A stretch of 11,381 bases of DNA from CAG-390 sp045633005 (GTDB taxonomy: Bacteria; Bacillota; Clostridia; Oscillospirales; CAG-272), in the NCBI GenBank assembly GCA_045633005.1, contig JAZQXT010000058.1, positions 1 to 11,381 of the forward strand, written 5' to 3'. Below are positions 5,516-11,381 of this stretch, one piece after another (the first letter of the stretch is position 1; each line of letters opens with the position of its first letter). A program made the translations under genes and the position numbers. The notes under the pieces are model-generated. The model searched no databases, was not told where the DNA came from, and was given only the letters and a program-made list of their open reading frames with translations.

Positions 5516-5543
5516 TTTTGATGTTCCACGTGGAACATCAAAA
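5516..5543. promoter_or_regulatory. parS site 3, overlapping the rsmG stop codon
   Basis: This is a 28-nt perfect palindrome with core TGTTCCACGTGGAACA (5522-5537) and arms TTTTGA/TCAAAA. The right arm contains the rsmG stop codon (5538-5540), so the site lies at the very end of that gene. The symmetric arms go well beyond the 16 bases normally needed by ParB. Confidence 0.93.
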
Positions 5544-6305
5544 TAGGGGAGAGCGTTTGATTTTCGCGTAGGCGCGGGGGTATGCGCTCGGAGTGGGGGA
5601 GAGCTTTTCAAAAACTATGATGCGCCGCGTGTTAGATGTTGCGCCGTTTGCCGTTTTATAAACGAGCTGTGATTTTTCATCACCAATAATACGCGCCGAG
5701 AGCTTTTTTGCGCCGTTTGCCGCGCCCTTTAGCTCCTCGTCGGCGTTTTCGCCCTTGAGTGCGGCAAATCTGCCGCCGACTTTCGCGTAGGGAAGGGCAA
5801 GCTCGCATATCACGCCAAGCCCTGCGACCGCACGCGCGGTAACAAAGTCAAAGCTTTCGCGCAATTCGCGCATTTTTTCGGACTCAGCGCGGTCATTTAT
5901 GACCTTTACGTTATCAAGTCCAAGTTTTTGAGCGGTCGCGGCGATAAAATCGGTCTTTTTCTTCGTTGCGTCAAGCGCACACACCGAAACGTCGGGGCGG
6001 ACTATTGCAATGGGCAGAGAAGGGAAGCCCGGACCTGCGCCAACGTCAAGCATACTTGCCCCTGTCGGTATGAGGTCTGCCGCCGCGAGTGAGTCCGCAA
6101 AGTGGAGCAGAGCCACGCCCTCGTCGGAAAGAATCGAGGTCAGATTGTATTTTGCGTTTTCTTCGCGCAAAATACAAGCAAACTGATAGAATTTATGCAG
6201 ATTTTCCTTTGTTGCGTACTTTTCAATGCCGTTTTGCTTGAATACGTCGGCAAGCAGTGCGGAAAAATCCGCTTCGTTCATATATTCGTTTTTGGAATTT
6301 ATCAT
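5538..6305 (-). CDS. rsmG: 16S rRNA (guanine-527-N7) methyltransferase RsmG (GidB)
   Basis: RsmG uses S-adenosylmethionine to methylate N7 of G527 in the 530 loop of 16S rRNA; its loss gives low-level streptomycin resistance in several bacteria. The 255 residues contain HFADSL (68-73), the SAM-binding motif LDVGAGPGFP (86-95), TARAVAGL (156-163) and KG (184-185). The basic tail with YPR (241-243) and SPL resembles the C-terminus of Bacillus RsmG. Start choice is uncertain. The ATG at 6303-6305 and one eight codons later (6281) both lack a Shine-Dalgarno sequence, and the leader is AT-rich. Translation may depend on read-through from mnmG, whose stop is 33 bases upstream. The last codon overlaps parS site 3. 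Confidence 0.95.
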   Translation of the reverse strand: MINSKNEYMNEADFSALLADVFKQNGIEKYATKENLHKFYQFACILREENAKYNLTSILSDEGVALLHFADSLAAADLIPTGASMLDVGAGPGFPSLPIAIVRPDVSVCALDATKKKTDFIAATAQKLGLDNVKVINDRAESEKMRELRESFDFVTARAVAGLGVICELALPYAKVGGRFAALKGENADEELKGAANGAKKLSARIIGDEKSQLVYKTANGATSNTRRIIVFEKLSPTPSAYPRAYAKIKRSPLF

Positions 6306-6338
6306 AATAATACCAATAAATGTAAGTAATGTAAATAA

Positions 6339-8216
6339 TTATTTTTTAAGTCCAAGCCAGATAAGAAGCACGCTGATGTCGGCGGGGCTGACTCCGCTTA
6401 TTCTCGATGCCTGACCGAGCGTTACGGGGCGGATGGCGGAGAGCTTTTGTCTCGCCTCTATGCGAAGTCCGCGCACCTCGGCGTAGTCGATGCTTTCGGG
6501 AAGGCGTAGCTCCTCAAGCCGCTTTTGGCGGTTGACCTCGGAAAGCTGGCGCTTGACGTAACCCGCGTATTTCACGTCGCACTGTGCGCTCAAGCGCACG
6601 CGCGCCGAGAGCGCGGGGCGCTCTCGGTCAAGCTCCGCGATGTCCTCATAGTCAAATTCGGGGCGGCGCAAGAGGTCTGCAAGGTGAAGTCCCGTCACCG
6701 CGGGCAAGCCGTGTGCCTCGAAAAAGGCTCGCAGCGTCGGCGCATCGACGAGAGTTGCTTCAAGTCGGGCTTTTTCGGCGGTAATTTCGGCGCGTTTTGC
6801 GCAAAAACGCTCCCATCTGTCGTCGGAAATCAGCCCTACGCGCCTGCCGTGAGGCGTAAGCCGCTCGTCCGCGTTGTCCTGACGGAGCAAAAGTCGGTAT
6901 TCGGAGCGCGAGGTCATCATTCTGTACGGCTCGTTCGTGCCCTTGGTCACAAGGTCGTCGATGAGCGTGCCGACGTAGCCGTCGGAGCGCTTGAGCACGA
7001 GCGGTTCTTCACCCTTCAGCTTCAAGGCGGCGTTTATGCCCGCAACAAGTCCCTGCGCGGCGGCTTCCTCGTAGCCCGAAGTGCCGTTAAACTGCCCCGC
7101 GCCGTAGAGATAGCGTATTTTTTTATGCTCCAGCGTGGGATAAAGCTCGGTGGGGTCGACGCAATCGTACTCGATGGCGTACGCGTAGCGGCTGATGACC
7201 GCCTGCTCGAAGCCCGTCAGCGTGTGGAGCATCTCCTCCTGCACGTCGGGGGGGAGAGAGGTCGAAAATCCCTGCAGATACATCTCGTCGGTGGCTTCTC
7301 CCATCGGCTCAAGGAAGAGCTGATGGCGTTCCTTGTCGGCAAAACGGTATATTTTATCCTCGATAGAGGGGCAATAACGCGGCCCAACGCCCGAAATCAG
7401 CCCCGAAAACAGCGCGGAACGCGAGATATTTTCCTTGATTATTCGGTGAGTTTCGGCATTCGTGTAGACGATGTGGCAGGGGATCTGCTCGCGGTCTGCC
7501 ATTGCCGCCTCGTCGGTGTCAGCCGAGAAGGGAATGGGCGAGGGCTCGCCCGCTTGCTCCTCAAGGCGTGAAAAATCAACGGACGAGCGCAAGATTCGCG
7601 GCGGAGTTCCCGTCTTGAATCGGCGCATCGACAGCCCCGCCGCCGCAAGAGAGGCGGAAAGTCCGCGCGAGGGAAGCATACCGTCAGGGCCCGCCTCGGC
7701 GGTGCGGTCACCGACGAAAATTCTGCCCTCAAGGTAAGTTCCGCTTGCGATTATGGCGGCGTCGCACTCAAACACCTCGCCGAGCGAGGTGACGACTCCA
7801 CTTATCCTTTGTTCGCCATTTCCCATATCAGTGGTGAGAATTTCCACAATTTCCGCTTGTAATGGGCGTAAATTCTCGGTTTTTTCAAGAATATGCTTGA
7901 TATGTGCGCTGTATTTCACTCTGTCGGCTTGAATTCGCTTTGAATGCACCGCCGCGCCTTTTCCGAGGTTCAGCGTGCGCGATTGAAGCGTTACGGCATC
8001 CGCCGCGCGCCCCATTTCGCCGCCGAGAGCGTCTATTTCGTAAACGAGATGTCCCTTTGCAGTTCCCCCAATGGAGGGATTGCACGGCATATTTGCCACC
8101 GTATCAAGCGATAAAGTGAATAAAGTGGTGGAAATTCCCATACGGGCGGCGGCGAGAGCCGCTTCGATGCCCGCGTGGCCGCCGCCGATGACGGCGAGCT
8201 GTGTTTTCTTGTTCAT
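6339..8216 (-). CDS. mnmG: tRNA uridine-5-carboxymethylaminomethyl modification enzyme MnmG (GidA)
   Basis: MnmG is the FAD-dependent partner of the GTPase MnmE. Together they add the (carboxymethyl)aminomethyl group to the wobble uridine (U34) of several tRNAs. The 625-residue length is normal. Visible motifs are GGGHAG (11-16, dinucleotide fold), PCNPSIGG (44-51, with C45), RYCPSIEDKI (280-289, with C282, counterpart of E. coli C277), GAGQFNGTSGYEEAAAQG (372-389), and the C-terminal region ending in GQASRISGVSPADI, which in this family binds MnmE. A GGAAACC ribosome-binding site precedes the start. It follows rarA by 13 bases and precedes rsmG, the classic gidA-gidB order. The usual upstream partner mnmE is not here; rarA occupies that place, so mnmE must lie elsewhere. 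Confidence 0.97.
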   Translation of the reverse strand: MNKKTQLAVIGGGHAGIEAALAAARMGISTTLFTLSLDTVANMPCNPSIGGTAKGHLVYEIDALGGEMGRAADAVTLQSRTLNLGKGAAVHSKRIQADRVKYSAHIKHILEKTENLRPLQAEIVEILTTDMGNGEQRISGVVTSLGEVFECDAAIIASGTYLEGRIFVGDRTAEAGPDGMLPSRGLSASLAAAGLSMRRFKTGTPPRILRSSVDFSRLEEQAGEPSPIPFSADTDEAAMADREQIPCHIVYTNAETHRIIKENISRSALFSGLISGVGPRYCPSIEDKIYRFADKERHQLFLEPMGEATDEMYLQGFSTSLPPDVQEEMLHTLTGFEQAVISRYAYAIEYDCVDPTELYPTLEHKKIRYLYGAGQFNGTSGYEEAAAQGLVAGINAALKLKGEEPLVLKRSDGYVGTLIDDLVTKGTNEPYRMMTSRSEYRLLLRQDNADERLTPHGRRVGLISDDRWERFCAKRAEITAEKARLEATLVDAPTLRAFFEAHGLPAVTGLHLADLLRRPEFDYEDIAELDRERPALSARVRLSAQCDVKYAGYVKRQLSEVNRQKRLEELRLPESIDYAEVRGLRIEARQKLSAIRPVTLGQASRISGVSPADISVLLIWLGLKK

Positions 8217-8229
8217 TTTGGTTTCCTAT

Positions 8230-9462
8230 TTATTTCTTACCCTTATAGCTCCCTATCGCCTCGGCGTAGGCGCGTGCGGCGGCTTCGGTCTTGTTCTCGC
8301 CGAATTCGTAGTACACGCGGCTTGCTATATCGTCGGGCAGATATTGTTGCTTCAAGTAGTGGTTTTTGTATTCGTGCGGATATTTGTATCCCTTGTAAAG
8401 CGGCGCTTGCAGGTGCGTGGGCGGCGTGTGACCGAGCCCCTTTTCCACGTCCGCAAGGGCGGCGGCGTACGCCGAGTACGCCGAGTTCGATTTCGGCGCG
8501 GTGGCAAGGAGGATGGCGGCGTTCACAAGCGGGATACGCGCCTCGGGCATTCCGAGCTGACGCGCCGACTCACAGCAGGAGTGCGTTACCGTCGCCGCGA
8601 GTGGGTATGCAAGCCCCACGTCCTCCGACGCTATTACCTGCAATCGACGGCAGACGGACAGAAGCTCGCCCGCTTCAAGCAGACGGCACAGATAAAACGC
8701 CGTCGCGTCGGGGTCAGAGCCGCGAATGGATTTTTGAAGCGCGGAGAGCAGGTCGTAGTGCGAGTCGTCCGAATAATTGGAAATTCCGCTATCAAACGGC
8801 GTTACGTCGCCCTCGGTTATCTCGTCGCCCTCGGCGTTGTAGTACGCATTTTCAAAAAGCAGTACCGCGCGGCGCACGTCGCCGCCCGTGCGCTTGCCTA
8901 TCTGCACGAGCAGGGCATCGTCCACGGTCTTTTGGCGGTTGGTTTCGTTATTCAAATACGCGAGCGCACGGCGCAAAGCGCGTGCTATCTCCTCGGGCGC
9001 GACGCTTTTGAACTCAAAGAGCGTGGAGCGCGAGATGAGCGCGTTGTGCAGACAAAAATGCGGGTTTTCGGTGGTTGAGGCGATGAGCGTAACTCTGCCG
9101 TCCTCGATGTATTCAAGCAGAGATTGCTGCTGCTTGCGGTTGAAATACTGTATCTCGTCAAGATACAAGAGTATCCCGCGCTGACCGAACACATTTGCGG
9201 TGTCGGAAAGCACCTCTTTGACGTCGGAAAGCGTGGCGGTGGTGGCGTTCAGGCGGTAAAAGCTCATATCGGAGTATTTTGCGACGAGCGCGGCGGCGGT
9301 GGTCTTGCCCGTACCCGGCGCACCGAAGAATATCATATTCGTTATTCTGCCCGACTCGCAAAGGCGGCGCAGTGCGCCGCGCTCACCGAAAAGGTGGGGC
9401 TGACCTACCATATCGGCAAAGCTTTGCGGGCGGATAAGCTCGGCAAGCGGCGTGTTTCTCAT
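8230..9462 (-). CDS. rarA: Replication-associated AAA+ ATPase RarA (MgsA)
   Basis: RarA is a clamp-loader-related AAA+ ATPase that acts at stalled replication forks. The 410 residues show Walker A GAPGTGKTT (47-55), Walker B LLYLDEIQ (98-105), FNRKQQQSLL (a RarA hallmark region), sensor-1 ASTTEN (128-133) and an arginine finger in SRST (R145). The C-terminal part carries HYDLLSALQKSIRGSDPDA and VIASEDVGLAYP, which are diagnostic of RarA rather than RuvB or DnaX. The start ATG shares one base with the stop of the preceding HD gene (TGATG), suggesting coupled translation; an AAGGA lies about 9-10 bases upstream. The length is slightly below the usual 420-445. Placement before mnmG in an origin-proximal operon fits a replication role but is not the Bacillus arrangement. 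Confidence 0.95.
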   Translation of the reverse strand: MRNTPLAELIRPQSFADMVGQPHLFGERGALRRLCESGRITNMIFFGAPGTGKTTAAALVAKYSDMSFYRLNATTATLSDVKEVLSDTANVFGQRGILLYLDEIQYFNRKQQQSLLEYIEDGRVTLIASTTENPHFCLHNALISRSTLFEFKSVAPEEIARALRRALAYLNNETNRQKTVDDALLVQIGKRTGGDVRRAVLLFENAYYNAEGDEITEGDVTPFDSGISNYSDDSHYDLLSALQKSIRGSDPDATAFYLCRLLEAGELLSVCRRLQVIASEDVGLAYPLAATVTHSCCESARQLGMPEARIPLVNAAILLATAPKSNSAYSAYAAALADVEKGLGHTPPTHLQAPLYKGYKYPHEYKNHYLKQQYLPDDIASRVYYEFGENKTEAAARAYAEAIGSYKGKK

Positions 9463-11111
9463 CAGATGTAGTTCCTTATCTCGTTAAACTTGATGCCAAG
9501 CCTTTTCGCCGTTTCCTCAATGACGGCGGATTCCTTAAGGCCTGAAAAAATTCTATCGCGCAGACAGACTATTCCGCAGCGTTCAAGCACGGAAATCGCG
9601 GCAAGGCTGACGGCGGGGAGCATTTCGGGGCGCGCGAAAACGTAGGCGTTGTAGGAATTTGCGCCAAACGAAGCCGCCCAATCGTTAAGGTCGACGGCAT
9701 CCGACATCGGAATGAAGCTTCCGTCGTAGGTCAGCACGGGCGTGCGCGAGAAATTCTTTGCCATATTGACCTTCGGCACGGCGATGCAGATATCGTAAAG
9801 CTCGGGCACGGGAAGCCCCGCTTTTTCGGCAAGGCGTGCCGCCTCGGCGCTTATTTTTTCGCGCAAGCCCTCAATGGAGCGCAGTTTTGCGGCAAGCGCG
9901 GCGGCGCTGAAGGTGCGCTCGCCGTCGATCATCTCGACGTTGCCGATGTTAAGGACGATAGCCTTTTTCGGCACGCGGCGAAGGCTTATACTGCGCGCAA
10001 GGTCGCCGACGGTGACGTTTGAGTGCTCGGAGACCTTCCACTCGGCGGCGGCGGGGCGCATTGCGCTGTCGTGCGGCGTGCCGAGGGAGAATATGTCGTT
10101 GTCGGTAAATTCAAGGAAATCGCAAGGGTGCGAGAGCTTGCCGCCGCGGCGCATACCGTCAACGAGGTCGCCCATCATCGACTCAACTGCAAGCACTTTT
10201 TGGTGCTGATAAATGTAGCGCGTGAGCATCAGCTTTGAGAAAACCATTTCCTCGACCGTGGAAATGCCCGAAACGGGTACGGTCAGGTGGCGTTCGGGAA
10301 TGCCGTCCTCGCCCACGCGGTCGGCAATTCGGAGCTTATAAAGGAAGCGGTCGATGTGGTACGTCAGGGCAAGTCCCGTGGCGTAGCTGTCGCGGCGCAG
10401 GTAGTCAAGCGCGTCCGCGTCAAACTGACCGTTTATCATCTCGGTAAGGTATGCGGGGCGGATGCCGCCGCGCACCTCGATGGGCGCACCGACTATCATT
10501 TTCGCCACGTCGGAAAGGATGAGGTCGGGGTCTTCGCCGTCAAAGGGATAGCCCGATTCGGCAAAAAAGCGGCGGAAGGTGGGGGTGTTTATGATTATGT
10601 ACGCGAACATTTCGTGCGGCTGTGCGCCCGAAAAATCCTCGATCTCGGCTTTAAGCGCGGCGGTTTCGGGGTACGCGCCGTAAATGGACTCGGAAAGATG
10701 CGAGAAAAAGCAATGTCCCACGTCGTGAAGTAGGGCGGCGAGGCGCAGTCTGCGCACGTCGGCGGGCGAAAGCGGGGCTTTCGTGTCCGTGCCGAGCGCG
10801 TTATCCTCGCGGTTGACGCTCGATATCATCTGCGAGACGACGGCGACCACGCCGAGCGTATGCTCAAAGCGGCTGTGGTGCGCCGAGGGGTAGGTGAGCA
10901 TGGCAAGACCGAGCTGATTTATGCGGCGCAGGCGTTGGAGCAGGGGAGAGTCGATGACGGTCAGCTCCCACGGGTAAAACATGACCGTACCCCACACGCA
11001 ATCGTGTATGACCTTGCTTTGCGAGAAGCGCACGGGGCGGTACTCGCCCATACAGCGCGACACGAAAGCGTCGGCGCGGCAGAGAAAATCAGAATATACA
11101 GGCTTTTGCAT
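9462..11111 (-). CDS. HD-domain phosphohydrolase (COG1078-like, possible dNTPase)
   Basis: The 549-residue protein belongs to the HD superfamily branch that includes bacterial dGTPases, SAMHD1 and Bacillus YwfO. Residues 53-88 carry IDSPLLQRLRRINQLG followed by RFEH (H84). The HD pair is H129-D130 in ALLHDVGHCFFSH. A late acidic motif DADALDYLRRDS (231-242) supplies the remaining metal ligand. This H...HD...D set is complete, so the enzyme should be active. Hydrolysis of dNTPs to deoxynucleosides and triphosphate is the likely reaction, but the substrate cannot be read from sequence. The protein is longer than dGTPase cores, with a C-terminal region (about 330-549) that I cannot assign. GGAGG (11117-11121) lies 5 bases before the start. 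It heads the operon with rarA, overlapping its start by one base. Confidence 0.88.
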   Translation of the reverse strand: MQKPVYSDFLCRADAFVSRCMGEYRPVRFSQSKVIHDCVWGTVMFYPWELTVIDSPLLQRLRRINQLGLAMLTYPSAHHSRFEHTLGVVAVVSQMISSVNREDNALGTDTKAPLSPADVRRLRLAALLHDVGHCFFSHLSESIYGAYPETAALKAEIEDFSGAQPHEMFAYIIINTPTFRRFFAESGYPFDGEDPDLILSDVAKMIVGAPIEVRGGIRPAYLTEMINGQFDADALDYLRRDSYATGLALTYHIDRFLYKLRIADRVGEDGIPERHLTVPVSGISTVEEMVFSKLMLTRYIYQHQKVLAVESMMGDLVDGMRRGGKLSHPCDFLEFTDNDIFSLGTPHDSAMRPAAAEWKVSEHSNVTVGDLARSISLRRVPKKAIVLNIGNVEMIDGERTFSAAALAAKLRSIEGLREKISAEAARLAEKAGLPVPELYDICIAVPKVNMAKNFSRTPVLTYDGSFIPMSDAVDLNDWAASFGANSYNAYVFARPEMLPAVSLAAISVLERCGIVCLRDRIFSGLKESAVIEETAKRLGIKFNEIRNYI

Positions 11112-11156
11112 AGCTACCTCCGAGGATGTATTTGCGATGAAAACTTTTCCTTATAC

Positions 11157-11185
11157 AGAATAGCATAAAAAAGGGAAAAAGTCAA
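11157..11185 (-). promoter_or_regulatory. Promoter of the HD-rarA-mnmG-rsmG operon
   Basis: On the minus strand TTGACT (11180-11185) and TATTCT (11157-11162) are 17 bases apart, with TGC before the -10 as an extended element. It lies about 46 bases before the HD gene. The -35 box lies in one arm of the long hairpin that ends array C, so promoter and repeat overlap. Confidence 0.8.
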
Positions 11186-11218
11186 GATAAAACGGCGCAG
11201 GCGTTTTATCTTGACTTT
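11178..11218 (-). terminator. Long hairpin ending array C; possible terminator of the upstream gene
   Basis: A perfect 17-bp stem (11178-11194 with 11202-11218) encloses the loop GCGCAGG. On the minus strand it is followed by CTTTTTCCCTTTTTT-like T runs, so it could terminate a transcript entering from beyond the right edge. Each arm contains TTGACTTT in opposite orientation, so a -35-like sequence points outward on both strands. The minus-strand copy is the -35 of the HD operon. The structure is certain; the terminator role is inferred. Confidence 0.6.
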
Positions 11219-11375
11219 GCGGCTTCGCCGCAAATGATGTACGGCTACGCCGTAATGATGTTGCCTTCGGCAAATGATGTGGGCTTGCGCCCAATGATGT
11301 TGCGGCGTTGCCGCAAATGAAGGAAGCTTTTTGCCAAAAGGCAAATATCATTCCTATTGAAAACGGAATAGCGCA
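11217..11375 (-). repeat. Hairpin array C with conserved head module
   Basis: In minus-strand order this array has a head (11375-11318) matching the head of array B at 54 of 58 positions, then five hairpin units: 11316-11300, 11293-11280, 11273-11261, 11254-11240 and 11233-11217. Stems are perfect (5-7 bp) with different sequences; loops on that strand are AAC, GCAA, GAA, GTA and GAA. The linkers are a uniform CATCAT-type sequence (ATGATG on the plus strand), unlike the CTTCAC/T linkers of array B. The first head hairpin, perfect in B, is partly broken here. The terminal long hairpin follows at 11218-11178. No reading frame is kept across units (spacings 20, 19, 21 and 23). The array may continue beyond the window. 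Confidence 0.88.
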
Positions 11376-11381
11376 CTCTCC

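Noticed and set aside
5302..5537. Replication origin (oriC) in the parA-rsmG gap
   Set aside because: The gap holds parS sites, a terminator and a promoter, but no clustered DnaA boxes of the TTATNCACA type and no dnaA or dnaN. The origin is probably nearby but not in this window.
5516..5543. parS site 3 as an intrinsic terminator of rsmG
   Set aside because: The palindrome has no spacer loop and no T tract after it on the minus strand, and a proper terminator follows at 5455-5480.
5538..6305. RsmG C-terminal extension as a fusion or frameshift
   Set aside because: The basic tail with YPR and SPL resembles the normal end of Bacillus RsmG, so the extra length is ordinary variation.
6525..7571. 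348-codon open frame on the plus strand opposite mnmG, and similar long frames opposite rarA (8071-9078, 8175-9011)
   Set aside because: They are antisense shadows of well-supported, full-length conserved genes; their translations are rich in Arg and Val with no recognisable motif.

Overview
The window reads as chromosomal DNA from an anaerobic, low-to-mid-GC Bacillota (class Clostridia), probably an uncultured gut lineage. The evidence is strong GGAGG ribosome-binding sites, a PerR/rubrerythrin oxidative-stress pair, the origin-proximal order mnmG-rsmG-parA-parB with parS sites, and dispersed hairpin-rich intergenic repeats of a kind I associate with gut Clostridia. All recognised genes are on the minus strand, so transcription runs from high to low coordinates. 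No rRNA, tRNA, CRISPR array, prophage or transposase gene was seen.

Layout in the direction of transcription. At the right edge (about 11178-11375) lies an array of short hairpins, whose last and longest hairpin contains the -35 box of the next promoter. That promoter serves a four-gene block: an HD-domain phosphohydrolase (COG1078-like), rarA, mnmG and rsmG. The block ends at an intrinsic terminator (5455-5480) set among three parS palindromes (5425-5543), which mark a centromere-like site close to oriC. A good extended -10 promoter then drives parA (soj), parB (spo0J) and two closely spaced membrane-protein genes: a two-helix protein of unknown function and a membrane-anchored protein with about eight MORN repeats. 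Next comes perR, with a perfect 17-nt palindrome over its presumed transcription start, followed by rubrerythrin and its terminator.

The 700 bases between rubrerythrin and the 5' end of fmt (cut by the left edge) carry no credible gene. They are packed with repeats: a six-hairpin array (A), a MITE-like element with roughly 50-base imperfect inverted arms, a strong isolated hairpin, and a second hairpin array (B). The head of array B matches the head of the right-edge array (C) at 54 of 58 positions in inverted orientation.

How the genes fit together: the right half is housekeeping (nucleotide control, replication-fork maintenance, tRNA wobble modification, 16S rRNA methylation). The centre is the ParABS segregation system with two possible envelope partners. 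The left part is a peroxide-response unit. The least explained content is the hairpin-array family, the non-conserved symmetric arms around the parS cores, and the two membrane proteins apparently co-transcribed with parAB.
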